DNA from: Tissierellia bacterium
GTDB lineage: Bacteria; Bacillota; Clostridia; Tissierellales; Sedimentibacteraceae
Direction: 5' to 3'
NCBI GenBank assembly: GCA_012518555.1
Contig: JAAYRW010000097.1
Span: forward strand, 1 to 55,152
DNA: 55,152 nt
Part shown: piece by piece, positions 15,946 to 23,860 of the stretch
Layout of the letters: each line of letters begins with the position of its first letter
Position numbering within the stretch: the first letter of the stretch is position 1
The notes under the pieces: generated by a model
The model's input: the letters and a program-made list of their open reading frames with translations, nothing else
What the model was told of the DNA's origin: nothing
Databases searched by the model: none
Made by a program: the position numbers and the translations under genes

Positions 15946-17100
15946 TTATTTTTTTAGTAATTTCTTTATTTTCTGAACAGGATCCAATAATTCACTTAAA
16001 GAACTATCATAATTTAATGTATCTATAATATTTGCAATATACTTTGACATATCAACTTCCGTATACCATGACCTATCCTTAAGTTCAGGTTTTCTATAAA
16101 TCATATTAGTAGTGAAAACTCGGTTAAATATACCGTCTTTATATGCTTGATCAAATTTATCCAAGCCTTCTGTAAACAATCCAAATGAAGCAAATAAATA
16201 GACATTTTTTGCTTTTCTTTCCTTCAATTTAATCGCTACATCAATCATTGAATCTCCTGAAGCTATCATATCATCTACAACAATAACATCCTTACCATCT
16301 AAATTATCACCTAGAAATTCATGACTGATAACGGGATTTTTTCCATTTACTATAGATGAATAATCTCTTCTTTTGTAAAACATTCCTAAATCTAATTCCA
16401 TAACTGATGAATAATATATACATCTTGACATTCCACCTTCATCAGGGGAAATAATCATCATATTTTCTCTGTCAATTTTAGCATCGGGAACTGTTCTTAC
16501 GAAAGATTTAATCATTTGATAGTGAGGATGGAAGTCTTCAAATCCATGAAGGGGTATTGCGTTTTGTACTCTCGGATCGTGAATATCAAAAGAAATTATA
16601 TTTTCAACACCCATAGAAGTAAGCTCCTGCAATGCCAAAGCACAATCTAAAGATTCCCTCGTAGCCCTTTTATGCTGTCTACCTTCGTAAAGCATAGGCA
16701 TTATAACAGTAATACGTTTGGCTTTCCCATTCATTGCAGCAATTATTCTTTTTAAATCCTGGTAGTGGTCATCGGGACTCATTGGCACTTCCATGCCATA
16801 CATTTTATAAGTTACTCCATAGTTAAAAACATCTGATATAATAAATATGTCATGTCCTCTTACAGTTTCATTTATTACACCTTTGGCCTCACCGGAGCCA
16901 AATCTAGGACAAACGGCATCCAAAAGAAATGTTTGTGTAGGAGCTGAACTATCTGAATATATTACACCGTTTGAATCCTTTCTCCATTCTTTTAAATAAT
17001 AGTCTATCTTTGAAGCTATTTCTTCACAGCCTTTCATTGCAATTATAGACAATTTTCCAAATGGATTAGGCTCGGTAAATGTAAATTCATTTATATCCAT
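15946..17100 (-). CDS. prs: Ribose-phosphate pyrophosphokinase, long divergent form
   Basis: A PRPP synthetase-like enzyme making phosphoribosyl pyrophosphate from ribose-5-phosphate and ATP. The protein has 384 residues against about 315 for the usual Prs. Conserved pieces include RITVIMPMLYEGRQHKRATRE, SFDIHDPRVQNAIP, MMIISPDEGGMSR and the PRPP loop VIVVDDMIASGDSM. The N-terminal region and the ends differ from the standard enzyme. It probably belongs to a Firmicute side branch. Whether it is the only prs of the cell cannot be seen. It is a single gene with AGGAGG ahead and no clear partner in the neighbourhood. Confidence 0.82.
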   Translation of the reverse strand: MDINEFTFTEPNPFGKLSIIAMKGCEEIASKIDYYLKEWRKDSNGVIYSDSSAPTQTFLLDAVCPRFGSGEAKGVINETVRGHDIFIISDVFNYGVTYKMYGMEVPMSPDDHYQDLKRIIAAMNGKAKRITVIMPMLYEGRQHKRATRESLDCALALQELTSMGVENIISFDIHDPRVQNAIPLHGFEDFHPHYQMIKSFVRTVPDAKIDRENMMIISPDEGGMSRCIYYSSVMELDLGMFYKRRDYSSIVNGKNPVISHEFLGDNLDGKDVIVVDDMIASGDSMIDVAIKLKERKAKNVYLFASFGLFTEGLDKFDQAYKDGIFNRVFTTNMIYRKPELKDRSWYTEVDMSKYIANIIDTLNYDSSLSELLDPVQKIKKLLKK

Positions 17101-17221
17101 TTTTTCCTCCTGTTAAAAACTTGCTTTATTTTCATGTAACATTCTATCAAAAAATTATTAATTGTCAAAAGAATATGAATTTTATATTGTTAAATTATCT
17201 TAACAATGTATCTTCCAAAAT

Positions 17222-17244
17222 AAAAATCCATAAGGACTATGGAT
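17222..17244 (-). terminator. Terminator of the hybrid histidine kinase gene
   Basis: ATCCATA (17226-17232) pairs with TATGGAT (17238-17244) around a 5-nt loop. Read leftward it ends in TTTTT. It lies 9 nt after the stop. Confidence 0.75.
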
Positions 17245-17252
17245 CTTATAAT

Positions 17253-18428
17253 TTATCTATATATGTGGGCAATTTTTTCCGATAACTCTTCGTAAGTAAA
17301 GGGTTTTTCGATAATCGGCAATCTTCTTTTCTTCAATTCTTCATATTCAGCTTGTTGAGCAAATCCGGTTATAAAAATTGCTATAACATCTTTATTAAGG
17401 TACTGCATTTCTTCAAACAAGTCTTTGCCACTAAGTTCTGGCATCAATATATCTATGACAGAGAAGGAAATATTTTTCCATTCCTTTTTATAGTATGCCA
17501 AGGCTTTTTTAGGATCATTAAATTTAACTATTTCATAACCTAAATCTTCTATCATTTCAGCCTCTACGTCCAAAACATTTATATCATCATCTACGATCAT
17601 TACCATATCGCTTTTTATTTCCCTATTTGCTTTTTTAGAAGTAACTTCATTATTATATACAGGTATGTGAATTTCAAATTTCGTTCCTACATTAACTTGA
17701 CTTTTAGCATCTATATATCCACTATGCCATTTAACCGTGCCAAATACTACAGATAGCCCTAATCCCGTCCCCTTTGATTTGTTTTTAGTAGTAAAATATG
17801 GTTCGAAAACCCTTTTCAGAGTTTCTTCTTCCATACCTGAACCATTGTCCTCAATATAAATAGTTATATATTTACCCGGCTTAATTATTTCCCCGTGGCT
17901 TAGTAGCTTTTCCTCTTCAATTACAGTATCCTTCGTTCCAATTTTAATTTTTCCATATTTATAACCTATTGCATCTTTTGAATTTAATATCATATTTACA
18001 ATCATACTTTCCAGTTGAGATTCATCTCCTGATATTATTTTGCCATTTGCCTCATAGCTATAAATTAATTCTATTTCTTTAGATAGTATACATTCCATCA
18101 TATTATAAGTAGTATCTAATATATTTCTTAAGTTAACAGGCTTATTGATGCTACTTTCTTTTTTTGAAAACATGAGAATTTTTTTAGTAAGACTGGCTGC
18201 AATTTGTGATATATGTATTATTCTTTCTGCATAGTCCTTTATCCGGTCTATATCATTGGTTTTTTGAATCATAGTAGCATTACCTATTATACTCATTAAG
18301 TAGTTATTAAAATCATGGGCTATTCCCCCTGCCATCTGACCTAGTGCGGCCATCTTCTCTCCCTGTCTTATTGCAATTTCCTTCTTTCTTGCTCTAATCA
18401 TATCTTTACTTCTCTCTTTTGTTTTCAT
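17253..18428 (-). CDS. Cytoplasmic hybrid histidine kinase with receiver domain
   Basis: A 391-residue signalling protein with no membrane helix or sensor domain. It opens with a short basic coiled segment. The HisKA domain has H38 in GGIAHDFNNYLMSI, and the HATPase domain has the N box NMILNSKDA, DNGSGM and GTGLGLSVV. The C-terminal receiver begins VMIVDDDINVL, with the phospho-acceptor Asp in SVIDILMPELSG, a Thr in FITGF and a Lys in IEKPFT. The HDFNN-type kinase fused to a receiver usually passes phosphate to a further protein; no partner regulator is beside it. Input may come from a bound partner or a lost N-terminal sensor. The start at 18428 has a weak, distant ribosome site. Confidence 0.85.
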   Translation of the reverse strand: MKTKERSKDMIRARKKEIAIRQGEKMAALGQMAGGIAHDFNNYLMSIIGNATMIQKTNDIDRIKDYAERIIHISQIAASLTKKILMFSKKESSINKPVNLRNILDTTYNMMECILSKEIELIYSYEANGKIISGDESQLESMIVNMILNSKDAIGYKYGKIKIGTKDTVIEEEKLLSHGEIIKPGKYITIYIEDNGSGMEEETLKRVFEPYFTTKNKSKGTGLGLSVVFGTVKWHSGYIDAKSQVNVGTKFEIHIPVYNNEVTSKKANREIKSDMVMIVDDDINVLDVEAEMIEDLGYEIVKFNDPKKALAYYKKEWKNISFSVIDILMPELSGKDLFEEMQYLNKDVIAIFITGFAQQAEYEELKKRRLPIIEKPFTYEELSEKIAHIYR

Positions 18429-18554
18429 TATATTATCTTTTTCCCCTTTAATTTACTATTCATGTATAATATACGATTTAGAAGCATTGTGTTTTGTAGA
18501 ATTTTGTTGAAAATAAAAATAATTATTTCGCAAAACACTTAAAATTTCATTATA

Positions 18555-18598
18555 GAAAAAAAGCAACATTCAACGTCGCAGAAGATCGTCAAATGTTG
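18555..18598 (-). terminator. Terminator of tRNA-Lys
   Basis: A 12-bp stem (18587-18598 with 18564-18575) followed on the minus strand by a long T run (complement of 18555-18562), 8 nt after the tRNA CCA end. Confidence 0.85.
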
Positions 18599-18605
18599 TT
18601 TATGA

Positions 18606-18681
18606 TGGTGATCCATCGGCGATTCGAACGCCGGACTCCTTGATTAAAAGTCAAGTGCTCTGCCAGCTGAGCTAATGGATC
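18606..18681 (-). tRNA. tRNA-Lys (anticodon UUU)
   Basis: A full cloverleaf on the minus strand: acceptor GATCCAT/ATGGATC, D-loop AGCTCAGCTGGCAGAGC, anticodon loop CTTTTAA with UUU, T-arm GGCGTTCGAATCGCC, discriminator A and an encoded CCA (18608-18606). It stands alone with its own terminator. Confidence 0.97.
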
Positions 18682-18816
18682 TATATTTACTAACTTTTAT
18701 ATGATACACTTCTTGTCTATTTTTGTCAACACTTTTTTGTTTTATTTATCAAATTTATAAATATTCATTTTGTCTAAAAATATAGAATGTTCAGGAGGCT
18801 TAGAATATAAATGATA

Positions 18817-18845
18817 TTGACTTATATTTTTAGGGATGGTAGAAT
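18817..18845 (+). promoter_or_regulatory. Sigma-A promoter of the aminotransferase gene
   Basis: TTGACT (18817-18822), 17-nt spacer, TAGAAT (18840-18845). The expected start is about 15 nt before the AGAGGTGG ribosome site of the gene at 18871. Confidence 0.7.
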
Positions 18846-18870
18846 TAAGAAAAACTAAAGAGGTGGTATA

Positions 18871-20112
18871 ATGGCTTTTAATATGGTTGCAGATCATGCA
18901 AAGTGGCCTATGGCAAACGATCCGATTTTCGGACTGGCGGCAAAAGCGAAGGAAGCAATTGATAAGTACGGCAAAGAAAATGTAATTGATTCAACTTTAG
19001 GAGCATTAGTAGATGATGAAGGTAATCTTATATGCTTAAACACAGTATATAATGAGTTGAAATCAATGCCTAATGCAGCTATCGCAGCCTATGCACAGGT
19101 AGCTGGTCAACCGGATTTCCTGGAAGCTGTACAAAAAGTATGTTTTGGAAAATACAAACCCGATGCACATATTAGAGTAGTTGCAACTCCTGGCGGAACA
19201 GGGTCTGTAAGGCACGGTATATGGAATTATACAAACCCTGGAGATTCCATCTTGGTAAGTGATTGGTATTGGTCTCCCTATGTTACAATCTCAGAAGAAT
19301 TTAATAGAAAAGTTACAAACTATGAATTGTTTGATGATAAAAATGAATTTAACATAGCTTCTTTTAAGGAAAAATTTGAAGAATTATTGAACAAACAAAA
19401 AAGGCTTGTTACAGTTATAAACACTCCTGCCAACAACCCTACGGGATATAGCCTTTCTGATGAAGAATGGGATGAAGTTTTAAATATAGCAAAAGAAAAT
19501 GCAAAAGATCCTGAAAACAAAATAATAATACTTGTCGATTGTGCTTACATAGATTATGCCGGAACAGGAGATGAAAGAAGGAAATTCTTTAAAAAGTTTT
19601 CTAATTTGCCTGAAAATATTTTTGTATTAGTAGCATACAGCATGTCAAAAGGTTACACTATGTATGGAATGCGTTCAGGAGCTGCTATAGGAATATCTTC
19701 AAATAAAGATATTGCAGATGAGTTTTTCTATTCATGTATGCATTCAAACAGAGCAAATTGGTCAAACGGAACGAGAGCAGCCATGGAAGTATTAACACGA
19801 ATAGCCAATGACCCAGAAAAAACCAAAGCTTACGAAGATGAACTTTATGAAACAAAAACAATGCTAAAGAAACGTGCAGAAGCCTTTGTTAATGGTGCTA
19901 AAGAAGTAGGTTTAGATATTTTGCCCTACAGAGACGGATTCTTCGTAACTATTCCTTGTGAAAATGCGAAAAAAGCATCTGATGAACTGACTAAAGAAAA
20001 TTTATTTGTAATTGCATTGAAAAAAGGCTTAAGATTTGCCGTATGTGCCGTTTCAGAAGAAAAATGCAGAACTGCACCGGCAAAAATTAAAGAAGTATTA
20101 GAACGGGTATAA
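18871..20112 (+). CDS. Class I/II PLP-dependent aminotransferase
   Basis: A fold-type I aminotransferase of 413 residues. Key parts: ATPGGTGSVRHGIW (cofactor phosphate side), NTPANNPTGYSL, the Asp of VDCAYIDYAG that contacts the pyridine nitrogen, and the Schiff-base lysine K260 in SMSKGYTMYGMRSG. A conserved Arg near the C-terminus (LRFAVCAV) should hold the substrate carboxylate. The sequence style is nearer to clostridial aromatic/aspartate-type enzymes than to AspC proper. It is monocistronic, between two tRNA genes. An amino-acid fermenter would use it to deaminate amino acids to 2-oxo acids; the substrate cannot be fixed from sequence. Confidence 0.85.
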   Translation: MAFNMVADHAKWPMANDPIFGLAAKAKEAIDKYGKENVIDSTLGALVDDEGNLICLNTVYNELKSMPNAAIAAYAQVAGQPDFLEAVQKVCFGKYKPDAHIRVVATPGGTGSVRHGIWNYTNPGDSILVSDWYWSPYVTISEEFNRKVTNYELFDDKNEFNIASFKEKFEELLNKQKRLVTVINTPANNPTGYSLSDEEWDEVLNIAKENAKDPENKIIILVDCAYIDYAGTGDERRKFFKKFSNLPENIFVLVAYSMSKGYTMYGMRSGAAIGISSNKDIADEFFYSCMHSNRANWSNGTRAAMEVLTRIANDPEKTKAYEDELYETKTMLKKRAEAFVNGAKEVGLDILPYRDGFFVTIPCENAKKASDELTKENLFVIALKKGLRFAVCAVSEEKCRTAPAKIKEVLERV

Positions 20113-20243
20113 GAAGACATACTTTTATATAGATAAGTAATTAAAAATTGTTCTCAAAATAAAAGGGATATACCTCTATCATATCTCCGTGAAACAAATA
20201 GAGGATGTCCCTTTAAAGTTTTCGTAAAAAATTTCAAGCAAAT

Positions 20244-20269
20244 AAAAAAAGATGAGTATATACTCATCT
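20244..20269 (-). terminator. Terminator of tRNA-Val
   Basis: A 20-nt palindrome (20250-20269) immediately after the tRNA 3' end, followed leftward by a seven-T run (complement of 20244-20250). Confidence 0.85.
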
Positions 20270-20273
20270 AAAA

Positions 20274-20346
20274 TGGGAGCTATAGGGCTCGAACCTATGA
20301 CCCCCTGCTTGTAAGGCAGATGCTCTCCCAGCTGAGCTAAGCTCCC
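20274..20346 (-). tRNA. tRNA-Val (anticodon UAC)
   Basis: A minus-strand cloverleaf: acceptor GGGAGCT/AGCTCCC, D-arm TAGCTCAGCTGGGAGAGC, anticodon loop CTTACAA with UAC, T-arm with GGTTCGAGCC, discriminator A. CCA is not encoded, unlike the neighbouring tRNA-Lys. Confidence 0.97.
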
Positions 20347-20438
20347 TTTGAACAAAATAAATATACCACAATCTTAGAAAGATGTCAAACATTTTTATTT
20401 TGCCAAATTAAACCATATAGAAAGAGGATGAATGATGA

Positions 20439-20590
20439 ATTCCCGCACTAGGCCCTGGAATTCTTACTTTATTTGACGTAATCGCCCTTGGAAGCATTAC
20501 CCTTTATAATATGATAACTATTTCAACAATTCAAAATTCAAATAAAATTATAGTAATGCACAAAGGTCAAATAAGAGATGAAGGTAGTAT
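20439..20590 (+). pseudogene. Remnant of an ABC exporter with internal deletion
   Basis: One frame from 20439 reads IPALGPGILTLFDVIALG, like a transmembrane segment of an ABC exporter subunit. It continues without a break (near 20517) into STIQNSNKIIVMHKGQIRDEGS, the stretch just after the H-loop of an ABC ATPase. The Walker A, signature and Walker B segments that should lie between are absent, so a large in-frame deletion is inferred. There is no start codon (TGA precedes), and the frame ends at a hairpin terminator. Upstream and downstream parts are missing. It is non-functional. Confidence 0.6.
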
Positions 20591-20612
20591 GAAAATGAGA
20601 CTACCTTTTTTT
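20582..20612 (+). terminator. Terminator after the ABC remnant
   Basis: AGGTAGT (20582-20588) pairs with ACTACCT (20600-20606), followed by seven Ts. It probably belonged to the lost transporter gene. Confidence 0.65.
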
Positions 20613-20781
20613 ATGCATATTTTAATTATAAGTCTCTTCCCACTACTCCTAATAAAATATATGTCAATATATATACAAGATTTATATAAAGACGTCACTT
20701 TTTATCTTTAAGAGAATACTATAATTATAAACTATTTCATCTATGAAATGGATAAATATTTGTAAGAAAGGAATGAAGATA

Positions 20782-20988
20782 TTGAAAAGACGATATAGTG
20801 ACAGATATGATGACAATTATATACCTATGGTTCCATATATGCCTGAAAACCCGTTGGCTGGCTATGGATATGTACCATATCAAATAAACCCACGATATTT
20901 TAATAATTTAACTGAAGCTTTCGTACAGGGTACTGTATTTCCGGAGTTAGTTACTCCATATTCAGAATTTCTTCAAAGAGGGGTGTAA
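20782..20988 (+). CDS. cotJA: Spore coat associated protein CotJA
   Basis: The first gene of the cotJ operon. The short product has the CotJA pattern of Pro/Tyr-rich sequence (IPMVPYMPENPLAGYGYVPYQ followed by LTEAFVQGTVFPELVTPY). I take TTG 20782 as start, 10 nt after AGAAAGG. An ATG at 20773 touches the ribosome site and an ATG at 20743 precedes it. In Bacillus the operon is transcribed by sigma-E in the mother cell and the proteins enter the inner coat. cotJB follows after 2 nt. Confidence 0.88.
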   Translation: MKRRYSDRYDDNYIPMVPYMPENPLAGYGYVPYQINPRYFNNLTEAFVQGTVFPELVTPYSEFLQRGV

Positions 20989-20990
20989 CT

Positions 20991-21266
20991 ATGGTTAACT
21001 ATAATTTAACAAATCAAAGATTAAATAAACAGCAGGAAATGCTATTAGAAATACAAAAATTACAATTTGCTGCCTTAGATATAGCTCTGTTTTTAGACAC
21101 CCATCCTAACGATCCAGTTGCATTATACAGACACAAAATGTACACTGAAAGGTTAAGACAAGTAAAAGATGCCTATGAAATGGAATTTGGACCTATGACT
21201 ATAATGGGTCATGAGGTTGGAGATAGCTGGCGTTATATAAACGGTCCATGGCCATGGGAAAGTTAG
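20991..21266 (+). CDS. cotJB: Spore coat protein CotJB
   Basis: A 91-residue protein with the CotJB features: LLEIQKLQFAALDIALFLDTHPND and, near the end, FGPMTI then WRYINGPWPWE. It starts at ATG 20991 with AGAGGGG just ahead, inside the end of cotJA. CotJB is a small partner of CotJA and CotJC in the coat; its biochemical role is not known. Confidence 0.93.
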   Translation: MVNYNLTNQRLNKQQEMLLEIQKLQFAALDIALFLDTHPNDPVALYRHKMYTERLRQVKDAYEMEFGPMTIMGHEVGDSWRYINGPWPWES

Positions 21267-21303
21267 AATGACTATAATATTTAGAAAGGAATGATTATAC
21301 TCT

Positions 21304-21876
21304 ATGTTTATTTATGAAAAGAAATTACAATATCCTGTTAGGGTATCAAATAAAGACGTAAGAATGGCTAAGGCTGTTTTAACCCAGTACGGAGGACCTG
21401 ACGGCGAATTAAGTGCAAGTATGAACTATTTAACTCAACGATTCAGTATGCCGCTAAATGAATTAAAGGCTATACTGACAGACATCGGCACTGAAGAACT
21501 TGGCCATATGGAAATGGTAGCTACCTTGTTTAAAAAATTAATAAAAGGTGCAACAAAAGATGAATTAATTGCAGCAGGAATGGGTGGTTACTTTGCAGAC
21601 CATGAAACTTGTCCATTTTTAGTAGATGCAGAAGGTGAACACTGGGATTCAAAATTTACTCAAGCGAAAGGAGATCCTATAGCAGATTTGTACAATGATA
21701 TGGCAGCAGAACAAAAAGCAAGAGCCACCTATGAAAACTTAATCGTTCTTACAGATGACCCCCTTGTAAAAGATACATTGAGATGGCTTAGAGAACGTGA
21801 AATTGTACACTTCCAAAGATTCGGCGAAGGTCTTCGCCTATATGAAGAATACTCCAACAGCAAGAAATATTTTTAA
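21304..21876 (+). CDS. cotJC: Spore coat manganese-catalase-like protein CotJC
   Basis: A 190-residue ferritin-like protein of the manganese catalase family. The helices carry the metal-ligand pattern: an early Glu in the first helix, ILTDIGTEELGHMEMVA with E and H ligands, then AAEQKARATYENL and LREREIVHFQRFGE with further E and H. The coat catalase may protect spores from peroxide. AGAAAGGA precedes the ATG. It is last in cotJA-JB-JC and shares a bidirectional terminator with etfA. Confidence 0.93.
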   Translation: MFIYEKKLQYPVRVSNKDVRMAKAVLTQYGGPDGELSASMNYLTQRFSMPLNELKAILTDIGTEELGHMEMVATLFKKLIKGATKDELIAAGMGGYFADHETCPFLVDAEGEHWDSKFTQAKGDPIADLYNDMAAEQKARATYENLIVLTDDPLVKDTLRWLREREIVHFQRFGEGLRLYEEYSNSKKYF

Positions 21877-21881
21877 TTAAG

Positions 21882-21928
21882 AATAAAACACCTAAAGATA
21901 CTGTTAAAAGTTCTTCAGGTGTTTTATT
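21882..21928. terminator. Bidirectional terminator between cotJC and etfA
   Basis: A 12-bp stem (21882-21893 with 21917-21928) with A/T-rich flanks on both sides, placed between two convergent genes. Confidence 0.8.
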
Positions 21929-22968
21929 TAAGGAAAATTATCAAAATATCGTTGTTGCTTTTTATTAATTTCTTCAATTAATGCAGGAATCACTTCATAT
22001 AAATCTCCTACTATCCCAAAATCACAGATTTTAAATATTGGAGCATAAGGATCTTTGTTAATTGCAATTATACATTTTGAGTCATATATGCCGGATTGAT
22101 GTTGAAAAGCTCCTGATATTCCACAAGCTATGTACAAATCAGGTCTTACAATAGTTCCAGTTTTCCCTACTTGATGTCTACTATCTATCCATCCTGCTTC
22201 AACAGCAGCTCTTGATGCACCTACTATCCCGCCTAAGGTATCCGCTAGCTGACGAATTAATTTAAATCCTGAAGGCTCTCCTAATCCTCTACCGCCGGAT
22301 ACAATAATCTTAGCATCAGCAAGATTCACTTTTTTATCTTCTAATGGAATTTTTTTAATAAATTTAACCTTATAATCCTCACATAGTATCTCCGGATTTA
22401 TTATTTCTACTTGTCCGAAAATTTTCTCATTGTAATTGGCTGGTCTATAAATATTAGGTATTAGGGTAGACATTTGTGGTCTATTTCTTGGGCATATAGT
22501 TGTAGTTATTAAATTACCGCCTAATCCCTGCTTTGTTCGAAGTAACTTGCCGTCCCTTTCATCTATATCCAATTTAATACAATCTGATGTTAATCCCGTA
22601 TCTAACTTAGCAGCAAGCCTGGGAGCTATATCTCTAGCCATTGAAGTTGCTCCGAATAAAACAATTTCAGGTTTTCTTTCCTCAATCAATTTATATATAG
22701 CTTCTGTATACCCCATTACGTTAAAGTTTCTAAGAATTTTATGCTCTATGTATAAAACTTTATCTACTCCATAATTAAGTAACTTAGTTACCCTATCTTT
22801 TTCTCCATAACCTACTATTACTACTATTGTATTTTTATTTAATTTGTTGGCCAATTTTTTGCCAACATTAATTAACTGAAGGGTTACCGGACTAATATTA
22901 CCATCAATTAACTCACCGATTACCCATACATCACTATACTCCTTAATATCTACTTTTGATTTCTTCAT
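21928..22968 (-). CDS. etfA: Electron transfer flavoprotein, alpha subunit
   Basis: EtfA with EtfB forms the FAD-containing carrier that passes electrons to or from the acyl-CoA dehydrogenase. The 346 residues include an N-terminal nucleotide-binding-like domain (about 10-190) and the C-terminal FAD domain with GGRGLGEPSGF, SRAAVEAGWI, QVGKTG and an ISGAFQHQSGI segment. There is no N-terminal ferredoxin extension. It is last in an operon with etfB, crotonase, acyl-CoA dehydrogenase and CoA-transferase. Clostridial Etf pairs of this type can bifurcate electrons to ferredoxin; whether this one does is not shown. Confidence 0.93.
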   Translation of the reverse strand: MKKSKVDIKEYSDVWVIGELIDGNISPVTLQLINVGKKLANKLNKNTIVVIVGYGEKDRVTKLLNYGVDKVLYIEHKILRNFNVMGYTEAIYKLIEERKPEIVLFGATSMARDIAPRLAAKLDTGLTSDCIKLDIDERDGKLLRTKQGLGGNLITTTICPRNRPQMSTLIPNIYRPANYNEKIFGQVEIINPEILCEDYKVKFIKKIPLEDKKVNLADAKIIVSGGRGLGEPSGFKLIRQLADTLGGIVGASRAAVEAGWIDSRHQVGKTGTIVRPDLYIACGISGAFQHQSGIYDSKCIIAINKDPYAPIFKICDFGIVGDLYEVIPALIEEINKKQQRYFDNFP

Positions 22969-22984
22969 TGCTTTACCGCCTAAA

Positions 22985-23785
22985 CTAAATGTAGTTCAAT
23001 TCAGATAATTTATTTATTAATATACTAGCTTTCTCTTTAGCCTTATTGCCTTCAATCATTTCTGAAGTTTTACTTTTTTTTGACATGCAAAAATCATATA
23101 TATTAGTCGGAGAACCTTCTAATCCAACCTCTTTAGGATTAATGTTTAAATCCTTACCACTTAATATACTTATTCTTTTATTGCCATTTTCACCATAAGC
23201 TTTATTAATGCCCATCATCGTTGGACTTCTCGGATTATTAATTTCTGTGGTAGTAGTTAATAAAATAGGTGTTTCAGTTTCTAATAAATATGCTCCATCT
23301 TCAGTAGCTTTAACAATTTCAAGTTTATTACCTTTAATTTTTATATCCTTAACATTTGTAACCTGAGGTAGATTTAATAATTCAGCAATTTGAGGACCAA
23401 CTTGTGCCGTTCCTCCGTCAATAGCCTTTTGCCCACAAAATATAATACTATAGTCTGCAATTTTATTTATTGCTGCTGCAAGTACTTTTGAAGTTGCTAA
23501 AGTATCTGAGCCTGAAAAGGCTTCATCATTTATTAATACACCTTCATCTGCTCCCATTGAAATAGCTTCCTTTAATACATCAACAGCTTGGGGTGGCCCC
23601 ATAGTAATTACTATTACTTCTGCATCAAATTTATCTTTAATTATTAAAGCTTCTTCTAAAGCATTTTTATCATATGGGTTCATTATATTTTCAATATTTT
23701 CTCTAATCAGTGTACCTTTTTCTTGCTTTATTCCAATTTTATCTGTTTCCGGTACTTGTTTAATGCAAACAATTATCCTCCTCAA
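22985..23785 (-). CDS. etfB: Electron transfer flavoprotein, beta subunit
   Basis: The EtfB partner, 266 residues, with the N-terminal IIVCIKQVPETDKI, MNPYDKNALEEAL, the adenine-nucleotide-binding region around MGADEGVLI and GQKAIDGGTAQVGPQIAELL. The start is TTG 23785, six bases after GGAGG. No better ATG exists, and the family's residues begin right there. The gene is 16 nt ahead of etfA and separated from crotonase by a gap of about 75 nt holding a strong hairpin. Confidence 0.93.
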   Translation of the reverse strand: MRRIIVCIKQVPETDKIGIKQEKGTLIRENIENIMNPYDKNALEEALIIKDKFDAEVIVITMGPPQAVDVLKEAISMGADEGVLINDEAFSGSDTLATSKVLAAAINKIADYSIIFCGQKAIDGGTAQVGPQIAELLNLPQVTNVKDIKIKGNKLEIVKATEDGAYLLETETPILLTTTTEINNPRSPTMMGINKAYGENGNKRISILSGKDLNINPKEVGLEGSPTNIYDFCMSKKSKTSEMIEGNKAKEKASILINKLSELNYI

Positions 23786-23808
23786 AATAAACCTCCTAGC
23801 AAATAGAT

Positions 23809-23829
23809 ACCACCGACAAGGTCGGTGGT
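23809..23829. repeat. GC-rich hairpin between crotonase and etfB genes
   Basis: ACCACCGAC (23809-23817) and GTCGGTGGT (23821-23829) form a perfect 9-bp stem with a 3-nt loop, conspicuous in AT-rich DNA. No T run follows on the minus strand, so it is more likely an mRNA processing or stability element than a terminator. Confidence 0.55.
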
Positions 23830-23860
23830 TATTAAATTTTATAGCTATACTATTTGAAGT

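Noticed and set aside
18794-18858. A small frame behind AGGAGG upstream of the aminotransferase
   Set aside because: The ribosome site is 13 nt from the ATG, the frame has about 15 codons and it overlaps the promoter at 18817-18845.
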